This document shows positions 1 through 6,217 of a DNA stretch of 10,201 nucleotides, in pieces. Location of the stretch: NCBI GenBank assembly GCA_004293385.1, contig RDYO01000093.1:1-10201 (forward strand), in the 5' to 3' direction. A program made the position numbers and the translations under genes. How positions within the stretch are numbered: position 1 is the stretch's first letter; every line of letters starts with the position of its first letter. Source of the stretch: Verrucomicrobiota bacterium (GTDB lineage Bacteria > Verrucomicrobiota > Verrucomicrobiia > Opitutales > UBA953). The notes under the pieces are model-generated. The model saw only the letters and a program-made list of their open reading frames with translations, did not search any database and was not told the origin of the DNA.

Positions 1-785
1 TGGACGCCCGTTTCGGCGGCCTCCCCCGCCCTGCCCTCCAGCGCGGCCTTGATCTGCGCGAAAATCCAAGGGTTACCGAGCGCCGCGCGACCGATCATCA
101 GGCCCGAGACCCCGGATTCCTTCTGCCGGAGCAAAGCCGAGGCGCCGTCCTTCACGTCACCGTTACCGATGACCGGGATATCGACCGCGGCCGCGACCTG
201 CGCGATCCAACCCCAATGGGCCTCACCCGAGTAACCCTGCTCCTTGGTCCGGCCGTGGACCGCGATGGCCTCGACGCCCAGCCCCTGAAGCCGTCCCGCG
301 ACCTCGACGGCCACGATGGTCGCATGATCCCAACCCAGACGCATCTTCGCGGTCAGCGGGACGTCCGGGATGGCGTCCTTCACCGCCTTGACGAGGTCGT
401 AGAGCAAAGGCGTGCAACGCAGCAGGCCGGATCCGGCGTTCTGCTCGATGACCTTGTGGGCCGGGCAGCCGAAATTAAGGTCAAGGAAGTCCGGCTTCAT
501 GCGGTCGCACACCAACCGGGCGGCCTTGGCCATGGACGCCGGCGTAGCCCCGAAGATCTGCACGCCCATCGGGCGCTGGCCTTCCGTGAAGTCGACCATC
601 TCCCAGGCTTTGGCATTGTCGCGGATCAGCGCCTCGGACTGGACGAACTCCGTGACCATGACGTCAGCGCCCTGCTCTTTGCAGAGCTGACGGAAAGCGA
701 CGTCGGTATGACGCGCCATGGGCGCCAGGTAGAGCGGGAACTTGCCGGGACCGAACCACGGCAGGCGCGGCGCTACCTTGCTCAC
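1..785 (-). CDS. dus: tRNA-dihydrouridine synthase (Dus family), 3' end cut by window edge
   Basis: Flavin-dependent enzyme that reduces uridine to dihydrouridine in tRNA, in the cytoplasm. I translated the reverse complement: 261 codons stay open from a GTG at 785-783 to the left edge, so the C-terminal part is missing. The TIM-barrel landmarks are in order: LAPM near residue 20, the hallmark DLNFGCPAHKV with catalytic Cys at about 107, TAKMRLGW (Lys about 147), VHGRT (His about 177, Arg about 179), IGNGDV (208-211) and GRAALGNPW (232-240), the FMN phosphate-binding end of the barrel. The GTG overlaps the TGA of the preceding rarA gene (GTGA, 785-782), which suggests translational coupling; only a weak AAGGA lies upstream. 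The next Met, in LAPM, would remove conserved N-terminal sequence, so GTG is preferred. Family is certain; the subgroup (DusA, B, C or bacterial DusB-like) cannot be settled from the part seen. Confidence 0.95.
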   Translation of the reverse strand, partial: MSKVAPRLPWFGPGKFPLYLAPMARHTDVAFRQLCKEQGADVMVTEFVQSEALIRDNAKAWEMVDFTEGQRPMGVQIFGATPASMAKAARLVCDRMKPDFLDLNFGCPAHKVIEQNAGSGLLRCTPLLYDLVKAVKDAIPDVPLTAKMRLGWDHATIVAVEVAGRLQGLGVEAIAVHGRTKEQGYSGEAHWGWIAQVAAAVDIPVIGNGDVKDGASALLRQKESGVSGLMIGRAALGNPWIFAQIKAALEGRAGEAAETGV

Positions 786-2140
786 GGGCGGCCGTCCTTC
801 TTCTTGAGGCCGGCCTTGAGCTCACGCCAGCGGGCGAGACGCTCCGCGATCTGCGGCTCCGCGCCGGCGTCGCCAGGATGGTAGAGCGAGAGCGGACGGC
901 TGAGGTAATCCTGCCCGCTGATGGCTTCAGGGTAATCGTGGCTGTAGCGGTAGGCTCCGCCGTTCCCGAGGCTCTTGTTCACGCTGTTGTGCGCGTCCTT
1001 GAGATGCAGGGGCACTTCCTGACGCGGCATATTACGGACGGCGTCCTTGGCCGCGGAAATCGCCGAGGTGGTGCTGTTGCTCTTCGGCGAGAGCGCGAGG
1101 AACAGCGTCGCGTGGGCGAGCGCGTATTCGCATTCGGGCATGCCGACCATCTCGCAGGCCTGAAAAGCCGCGGTGGCCACGCCCAAGGCGCGGGAGTCGG
1201 CCAGACCGACGTCTTCGGAAGCGCAGATGACCAGACGGCGGGCGATGAAGCGAGGCTCCTCCCCTCCTTCGAGCATCAGGAACAGCCAGTAGAGCGCGGC
1301 GTCCGGATCGCCCCCGCGCACCGACTTGATGTAAGCGGAGGCGGTGTCGTAATGGTCGTCACCGCCGTCGTCGTAACGGATGCGACGCTCCCGCGCGAAG
1401 GAGGCCACGGCTTCGTCGGTGACGCTGCCGAGGGCCGGCGCGGAAAGCACGAGTGTCTCGAGGCAATTGAGCGCGCGACGGAGGTCGCCCGAGGCCATCT
1501 CGGCGACCTGCTGCAGGACTTTCTCCGAAGCCTTGATCCCGAGGGCGCCGAGACCACGCTCTTTGTCGGCGAGGGCCGTGCCGAGGAACGTGGCGATCTC
1601 CGGCGGGGTCAGCGGATCGAGACGGAAGAGATGACTGCGGCTGAGCAGCGCGGGGACGACGTAGAGTCCGGGATTGTGCGTCGTGCAGCCGATGAGGCGG
1701 ACCACCCCGGCTTCGACGTCCGGCAGGAGGAGGTCCTGCTGGGCCTTGTTGAAGCGATGGATCTCGTCGACGACCAGCACGGTCTTGCGCGAAGGCTGAC
1801 GGCGGGCATCGGCGAGGATCTCACGGAGTTCGGGAGTTCCGGAGAGCACCGCGTTGACCCGCACGACGAAGGATTGCGTCTCGGCGGCGATGACCTCGGC
1901 CAAGGTGGTCTTACCGCAACCGGGCGGACCGTAGAAGAGCAGCGAGCCGAAAGTATCGGCTTTGATCAACCGAGGCAGCAAGGCCTCCGGGCCGAGCAAG
2001 GCCGCGTGACCGACCACTTCGGTGAGATTACGCGGACGCATCCGCGAGGCGAGGGGCCGGCGACGTTCCGGAATAGCGTCAGGCACCCCCTGACCGAGGC
2101 CAGGCAGCGCGTCGTCAGACACGTTGCGGCGGTCGGCCAC
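782..2140 (-). CDS. rarA: Replication-associated recombination protein A (RarA/MgsA), AAA+ ATPase
   Basis: Cytoplasmic AAA+ ATPase related to clamp-loader subunits and WRNIP1, acting at stalled replication forks together with SSB and RecA. The 452-residue protein is of normal family length. Seen in order: MRPRNLTEVVGH at 34-45 (entry to the AAA+ fold), Walker A GPPGCGKT at 71-78, Walker B VLVVDEIHRF at 121-130, sensor 1 in GCTTHNP at 151-157, and the arginine finger in ALLSR (Arg168). The C-terminal half has the family segment with ARRLVICASEDVGLAD and later LPHLKD-like and YRYSHDYP blocks, the tetramerisation region. The family usually reads TTENP at sensor 1; here it is TTHNP. The start is a GTG 3 nt after the msrA stop, with only a GAGAAG-like ribosome site, so the exact N-terminus (the first about 30 residues are not conserved) is uncertain. 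Its end overlaps the dus start. Confidence 0.95.
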   Translation of the reverse strand: MADRRNVSDDALPGLGQGVPDAIPERRRPLASRMRPRNLTEVVGHAALLGPEALLPRLIKADTFGSLLFYGPPGCGKTTLAEVIAAETQSFVVRVNAVLSGTPELREILADARRQPSRKTVLVVDEIHRFNKAQQDLLLPDVEAGVVRLIGCTTHNPGLYVVPALLSRSHLFRLDPLTPPEIATFLGTALADKERGLGALGIKASEKVLQQVAEMASGDLRRALNCLETLVLSAPALGSVTDEAVASFARERRIRYDDGGDDHYDTASAYIKSVRGGDPDAALYWLFLMLEGGEEPRFIARRLVICASEDVGLADSRALGVATAAFQACEMVGMPECEYALAHATLFLALSPKSNSTTSAISAAKDAVRNMPRQEVPLHLKDAHNSVNKSLGNGGAYRYSHDYPEAISGQDYLSRPLSLYHPGDAGAEPQIAERLARWRELKAGLKKKDGRP

Positions 2141-2143
2141 GGC

Positions 2144-2743
2144 TTACTTCTCTTCCGCGAAGGGCACCAGATGACAGTAAGGCTTCTTGCCGCGCAGCTG
2201 GTAATACTTCTGATGATATTCCTCCGCCTTCCAGAATTTCGGAGCCTTCTCGATCTGGGTGGCGATCGGACGGCTGAAAGCCTTGGCGAGGGTCAGGCCG
2301 ACCTTCACGTCTTCGGCAGTCTTCTGCTGCTCCGGCGAGTGGGTGAAGATGACCGAGCGGTATTGGTCGCCGATGTCGGGTCCCTGGCGGTTCACCTGGG
2401 TCGGGTCATGCATCTTGAAGAAATACTCCACGAGCGTGCGGTAGGTGACCTTGGCCGGATCGAACGTGACTTCGATGACCTCGGCGTGACCGGTGCCCTT
2501 GGCGCAGATCTCTTCGTAGGTCGGGAAGTCGGTCTTACCGCCGGCGTAACCGCTGACGGCGGACTCGACGCCGGGGATCTTGGCGTACTGGTATTCGACG
2601 CCCCAGAAACAACCGGCGCCGAAGGTGGCTTTCTCAAGTTTGGGAGGAGTCATGGCGGAAGGCTTGGGGTCGGCCGCGCGCACGGAGACGACAGCGGCGA
2701 GGACGATGAGGGCGGATTTCAGGAGCGAAAGCAGCGGATTCAT
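2144..2743 (-). CDS. msrA: Exported peptide-methionine (S)-S-oxide reductase MsrA
   Basis: Reduces the S-epimer of methionine sulfoxide in proteins, here most likely in the periplasm. I place the start at the ATG 2743-2741, giving 199 residues, because it has GGAGG at 2753-2749 with 5-nt spacing and opens directly into a signal peptide: Lys9, a hydrophobic run ALIVLAAVVSV, and a cleavage site near residue 23 (VRA before ADPK). No lipobox Cys is seen. An in-frame ATG at 2782 would bury the signal sequence and is rejected. The catalytic motif FGAGCFWGVE has the nucleophilic Cys at 45. GYAGG, GTGHAE and EVTFDP follow, then EEYHQKYY near the C-terminus and a Cys at about 190 in PYCHLVP, a candidate resolving cysteine. 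There is no MsrB domain or neighbouring msrB in the window. It lies 52 nt after glnD and 3 nt before rarA. Confidence 0.95.
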   Translation of the reverse strand: MNPLLSLLKSALIVLAAVVSVRAADPKPSAMTPPKLEKATFGAGCFWGVEYQYAKIPGVESAVSGYAGGKTDFPTYEEICAKGTGHAEVIEVTFDPAKVTYRTLVEYFFKMHDPTQVNRQGPDIGDQYRSVIFTHSPEQQKTAEDVKVGLTLAKAFSRPIATQIEKAPKFWKAEEYHQKYYQLRGKKPYCHLVPFAEEK

Positions 2744-2748
2744 GGCTA

Positions 2749-2753
2749 CCTCC
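2749..2753 (-). promoter_or_regulatory. Shine-Dalgarno sequence of msrA that decides its start
   Basis: Reads GGAGG on the minus strand, 5 nt before the ATG at 2743. It is the clearest ribosome-binding site in the window and supports the shorter MsrA start over the upstream ATG at 2782. It is embedded in an 11-bp odd palindrome (ACCTC-C-GAGGT on the plus strand, 2748-2758), which is too tight to fold as a hairpin. Confidence 0.75.
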
Positions 2754-2757
2754 GAGG

Positions 2758-2777
2758 TTGGCGGGTTTCCCTGCCAA
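2758..2777 (-). repeat. Small hairpin in the glnD-msrA gap
   Basis: On the minus-strand RNA, TTGGC then a bulged A then GGG, loop AAA, then CCC and GCCAA: eight pairs with one bulge and a 3-nt loop. It lies between the glnD stop and the msrA Shine-Dalgarno site. No T-run follows, so it is not a classical intrinsic terminator. It could be an mRNA processing or stability element, or chance. Confidence 0.4.
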
Positions 2778-2795
2778 GGCAAGGGGGGACGCCGT

Positions 2796-5477
2796 TCAGC
2801 TGACCAGCCCCCGGAGGACGTCCGCCAGGCCTTCCGGGGCCTGCGGATCGCGGGTCAGGCCGCGCTCGGGCATGACGTAGAAGGTGTCGATCGCGAAGCC
2901 CTGCTCCGTGGCGATGTTGGCGAAGGTGATGGCGTAGCCGCCTTCCTGGATGGCGCGGCCGATACGGAACAGCAGGCCGAGACGGTCATTGCACTGGATC
3001 TCGATGACCGTGCGGGCCAGGTCGACCTCGTAGTAGACCTCCACCTTGGCGGCGAGGGGCACGAAGGCCTTGCGACGCGGGGCGGTAAGCAGCGCATGCT
3101 GTTCCTCCGCGGCGACCTCGGCGAGGAGGTCAGTGCCGCCGAGCAACGACTTCTCCAAGGCCGCCGTGAAACGATCCTTGGAGGCCGGCTCCTTGCCGAG
3201 CGGCAGGACGACCTTGAAGAAGTCGATCGAGACGTCGTCCTCACGCGAGAAGGCGCGACAGGAAGCGATGTTGATGCCCGCGACGGCGAAAGCGCCCGCC
3301 ATGCGGCTGAAGAGACCGGCGCGGTCCCAGGTGACGACGGTCACGAGCGACTGGCCCGAACCGGCGTCGTCATGCCACTCGACGATCGGGCGCAACGACT
3401 CGTCCGGCTCGGCCGCGGACACCGAGGCGATCAGGCGATGGATCATCCGCAGATGGTGCGCGGCGTCCTCCGGGGCGGCGTGCAGGTAATAGCCCGGCGG
3501 CATCGTGGTGAAATGCGCCTCGATCTCGTCTTCCGGCACGTCCTGTCCGACCAGGGTCGTCGTCTCCGTGCGGAGCTTCGCGGCGGCCAGAGCATGGTCG
3601 TCGTCGACGGCATCGGCCAGGCGGGCCAGCGTGCGGCGGTAGAGCGACCAGTGCTGGCCGTCCTTGAAGTCGGTCCAGAGGTCGGGCGACGTGGCGCGCG
3701 CATCGCAGCGCGTGTGCGCGAAGAGGCTGCGCAGGACCTGCTCGTCGCCCATGAGGCGGGCGAAGCGCTCGATGTTCGCGGGATCATCGATGTCATGACG
3801 CTGCCAGTAGAGCCCCATCACGAGGTGATGGCGGATGACGCCGGCCGCGATCTCGCGCTCCCGGGCGTCGAAACCGAGCCGCTCAAGGATGCGGTCGGCG
3901 ATCGGGACGCCACGCTCGGCATGGCCTTCGATGCCGCCGGACTTGGCGATGTCGTGCAGGAACAGGATGGCGTAGAGCAGCGAAGGCGCCTCGGAACCGA
4001 GCACGACCTCGCGATATTTCTGTTCCACCAGCGACTCGCCAGCATAGATACGGTCTAACTCACGCAGGCAGCGCAAGGTATGCACGTCCGCGGTCCAGCG
4101 ATGGTAGAATTCGAACTGCACCAGGCAGTGCAGGCCCGCGAACTCCGGGACGAGCCGGTAAAGGAGGCCGTGCTCACGCAGGGCGTTGAGCGTGGCATAC
4201 ACGCGCCCGCCTTCGGTGAGCATCGCGCGGAGGGCGCTGCAGGATTCCTCCGACAGGGCGACTTCGGGCGTGAGCAGGTGGGCGCGTTCGCGGACCAGCA
4301 GCGAAAGCGCCCGATCCGGGCGGGCCTCATGGATCTGGCAGATGCGGAACAGGCGGACGAGGCGGCCGGGATCTTCCTCGAAGAGGAGACGGTGCTCGGC
4401 CGTCACGGTGCCGCCGGGGACGACGCGCAAGCCGTCCATGATGAACGGAGCGCCCCACCCTTCGGGCTCGGGTTCGCCCATGACCGCGCCTTCGACGATT
4501 TCCGCGCAACGGCGGACATGGTCGGCGGCGTCGAAATACTGACGCATCATCCCGCCGATGCGTTCGGTCAGCGTGCCGGTGAAGCCTAAGGCGGCCGACA
4601 TGGTGTCTTGCCGTTCCAACGAAAGCTGCTCGGTCGGACGCGTGACCTGGAAATGGAGTTCGCAACGCAGACGAAGGAGCACCTGCTTGGCCTCCTCGAA
4701 CTTCTGGAGGTCGACCGCGGGCAGGAAGCCCGAAGCGGCCAAGCCGGCGGGACCCACGCCATTACGGGCCGTACGCGCGATCCAGACACAGCCTTGGACG
4801 TCACGGAGGGCGCCGACGCCGTTCTTGAGGTCCGGCTCCTGCAGGTAAGCGCTGCCACCGGCCTTCTCGCGGCGCTTGCGTTGCGACTCGACGATCGCAC
4901 GGGCGAAAGGCTTCCAGGCCTGGCCCGAGAGGAGCGCCGCCGTCTTGGCTTCGAGCTGGGCGTAGAGTTCAGGCGAGCCGCACAGATGACGGGTCTCGAG
5001 CAAGGCGACATGCAGGTGCAGGTCATCCTTCGCGTAATTGGTCGATTCCGTGACGGTCCGGACCGACTGGCCCACCTTCAGGCCGAGATCCCAGAGCGGA
5101 TACAGGATCGCTTCGACCAGCGCTTTGGTCGCGGCGGAGTGGCGTGGCACGAGCACCAGGAGGTCGATGTCGCTGAGCGGGCAGAGCTCCGCGCGCCCAT
5201 AACCACCCGTGGCCACGAGACTGAGCACGGCGGCCGCCGGGCCGGCGCGCAGGAACAAGGCGTCGAACAGGATGTCGATCGCGTCGGAACGCAGCCGGGC
5301 GACTTCGCCGCCCCGGACGCCGGCGCGATGCGCGGCCAGCTGGAGTTCCCGGGCTTCGGCCAGGAAGACCTTGGCGCGCGGGACGAACTCGCCTTCCAAG
5401 GCGGCCTGCCCGGCCAGACCGTGCTGGAGAGCGGCGCGACGGAGCAGGATGGCGGAGGCTTCGTATTCGGGCGACAT
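2796..5477 (-). CDS. glnD: Bifunctional PII uridylyltransferase / uridylyl-removing enzyme GlnD
   Basis: Cytoplasmic nitrogen sensor that adds UMP to PII proteins when glutamine is low and removes it when glutamine is high. The 893 residues match the usual family length (about 890 in E. coli). Domains in order: nucleotidyltransferase with GGYGRAEL (91-98) and the metal-binding SDIDLL (102-107); the EPDLKNGVGALRDVQ block (214-228); YHRWTADVHTL (458-468); the HD phosphohydrolase with LHDIAK (His508, Asp509) and GHAERG (from 518), with IRHHL at 548-552; then two ACT domains, about 711-756 (VTWDRAGLFSRMAGAF) and 823-868 (CNDRLGLLFRIGRAI), which sense glutamine. Both active sites look intact, so both activities are expected. 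The ATG at 5477 has no evident Shine-Dalgarno site. No glnB, glnK or ntrBC gene is in the window. It is the first gene of a four-gene same-strand run. Confidence 0.97.
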   Translation of the reverse strand: MSPEYEASAILLRRAALQHGLAGQAALEGEFVPRAKVFLAEARELQLAAHRAGVRGGEVARLRSDAIDILFDALFLRAGPAAAVLSLVATGGYGRAELCPLSDIDLLVLVPRHSAATKALVEAILYPLWDLGLKVGQSVRTVTESTNYAKDDLHLHVALLETRHLCGSPELYAQLEAKTAALLSGQAWKPFARAIVESQRKRREKAGGSAYLQEPDLKNGVGALRDVQGCVWIARTARNGVGPAGLAASGFLPAVDLQKFEEAKQVLLRLRCELHFQVTRPTEQLSLERQDTMSAALGFTGTLTERIGGMMRQYFDAADHVRRCAEIVEGAVMGEPEPEGWGAPFIMDGLRVVPGGTVTAEHRLLFEEDPGRLVRLFRICQIHEARPDRALSLLVRERAHLLTPEVALSEESCSALRAMLTEGGRVYATLNALREHGLLYRLVPEFAGLHCLVQFEFYHRWTADVHTLRCLRELDRIYAGESLVEQKYREVVLGSEAPSLLYAILFLHDIAKSGGIEGHAERGVPIADRILERLGFDAREREIAAGVIRHHLVMGLYWQRHDIDDPANIERFARLMGDEQVLRSLFAHTRCDARATSPDLWTDFKDGQHWSLYRRTLARLADAVDDDHALAAAKLRTETTTLVGQDVPEDEIEAHFTTMPPGYYLHAAPEDAAHHLRMIHRLIASVSAAEPDESLRPIVEWHDDAGSGQSLVTVVTWDRAGLFSRMAGAFAVAGINIASCRAFSREDDVSIDFFKVVLPLGKEPASKDRFTAALEKSLLGGTDLLAEVAAEEQHALLTAPRRKAFVPLAAKVEVYYEVDLARTVIEIQCNDRLGLLFRIGRAIQEGGYAITFANIATEQGFAIDTFYVMPERGLTRDPQAPEGLADVLRGLVS

Positions 5478-5498
5478 GCGACGAAACCAACGTGATGG

Positions 5499-5561
5499 GA
5501 AAGCCTTCGCCGTTCAAGGGTGATTGCCATGCCGAGGCTTTCGTCCTACTCCACGGCATGG
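5499..5561 (+). repeat. Two interleaved 8-bp inverted repeats with pseudoknot topology at the dedA start
   Basis: Stem 1 pairs GAAAGCCT (5499-5506) with AGGCTTTC (5535-5542). Stem 2 pairs CCATGCCG (5527-5534) with CGGCATGG (5554-5561). Both are perfect. The 5' arm of stem 2 lies in the loop of stem 1 and touches its 3' arm with no spacer, which is the order of an H-type pseudoknot. The 3' arm of stem 2 contains the proposed dedA start codon (5558-5560). The loops are 20 nt and 11 nt. The pairing is read directly; that it folds or regulates is inference. The region also lies upstream of glnD on the other strand, so DNA-level sites are an alternative. Confidence 0.5.
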
Positions 5562-6217
5562 AATCCTGGCTGAGCACCTTCTGGTCGCACCTGCATACCG
5601 CCGAAGGGCTCAAGCAGACCATCGAAGTCGGCGGCATCAGCCTGATGTGCCTGATCATCTTCGCCGAGACCGGCCTGCTCGCCGGCTTCTTCCTCCCGGG
5701 CGACTCCCTGCTCGTGACGGCCGGCGTGCTGTCGATCGCCAACGGCGACCGGCCGGCCTACTTCGGTCCGTGGGAACTGGCAGGCGCACTGACCCTTGCC
5801 TCGATCATCGGCGACCAGACCGGCTACTGGCTCGGGCGGAAATACGGCAAGACCATGGAGACCAAGCCGGACAGCTGGTGGTACAAGCGCCGGCATCTCG
5901 TGGCGGCCCGGGACTATTTCTCCGAAAAAGGCCCGCTCGCCATCGTGCTCGCCCGCTTCGTGCCGCTGATGCGCACGTTCGTACCCTTCGCCGCCGGCAT
6001 GGGCGAGATGGCGCCGACGCGCTTCCTGCGCTGGAACATCCTCGGCGGCATCCTTTGGATTAATTCCTTGGTCTGGCTCGGCCACTATCTCGGCGGCACG
6101 CCGCTCGCGGACCAGCTTCACAAGGTGATCCTGATCGTGATCATCGTCTCCTTCATCCCCGTCCTCTGGACGGCGGCGAAACGACTGCTCACTTCTTCAC
6201 CGGAACCCAGAACTTGA
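5558..6217 (+). CDS. DedA-family (SNARE-associated/VTT) inner-membrane protein
   Basis: Integral membrane protein of the DedA superfamily; members are linked to undecaprenyl-phosphate or phospholipid translocation, membrane homeostasis and envelope stress. With start ATG at 5558 it has 219 residues, normal for the family. Seen: a first hydrophobic segment (SLMCLIIFAETGLLAGF) with the conserved Glu, then LPGDSLL (the family's PG[ED]-like re-entrant motif), a second hydrophobic stretch and GDQTGYWLGRKYG, the signature ARFVPLMRTFVPFAAGMGEM with the conserved Arg and Pro residues, WNILGGILWI, and a final hydrophobic helix (VILIVIIVSFIPVLWTA). An upstream in-frame GTG at 5492 or ATG at 5495 would add 21-22 residues of non-hydrophobic sequence unlike the family; MESWLSTFW is preferred though no Shine-Dalgarno site precedes either. 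It is a lone plus-strand gene, divergent from glnD, and overlaps the histidine kinase gene tail to tail. Which DedA subfamily and which lipid are unknown. Confidence 0.93.
   Translation: MESWLSTFWSHLHTAEGLKQTIEVGGISLMCLIIFAETGLLAGFFLPGDSLLVTAGVLSIANGDRPAYFGPWELAGALTLASIIGDQTGYWLGRKYGKTMETKPDSWWYKRRHLVAARDYFSEKGPLAIVLARFVPLMRTFVPFAAGMGEMAPTRFLRWNILGGILWINSLVWLGHYLGGTPLADQLHKVILIVIIVSFIPVLWTAAKRLLTSSPEPRT
6189..6217. other. Tail-to-tail coding overlap of dedA and the histidine kinase gene
   Basis: The plus-strand dedA stop TGA is at 6215-6217 and the minus-strand kinase stop is at 6191-6189, so the last codons of both genes share 29 bp. Both C-termini fit their families (the kinase ends right after the conserved FKFWVP strand). 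No terminator hairpin with a T-run is visible around the overlap, so convergent transcripts may be complementary at their 3' ends. Confidence 0.85.

Noticed and set aside
878..2803. Long plus-strand open frame (641 codons) opposite rarA and msrA
   Set aside because: It is the antisense shadow of two well-recognised genes. The translation is rich in Arg, Gly, Asp and Glu with no domain, as expected from high GC at third codon positions.
2580..4058. Plus-strand open frame of 492 codons opposite glnD
   Set aside because: Antisense to a clear GlnD; low-complexity charged translation with no recognisable fold.
4608..5495. Plus-strand open frame of 295 codons opposite the GlnD N-terminus
   Set aside because: Antisense to the nucleotidyltransferase domain; no independent signal or motif.
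5478..5557. Promoters for glnD and dedA
   Set aside because: A TTGAAC element on the minus strand at about 5514-5519 has no acceptable -10 at 16-18 bp. I could not support a promoter in either direction by eye.
5023..5742. Minus-strand frame of 239 codons bridging glnD and dedA
   Set aside because: Out of frame with GlnD and antisense to DedA; Arg/Pro/Ser-rich with no fold.
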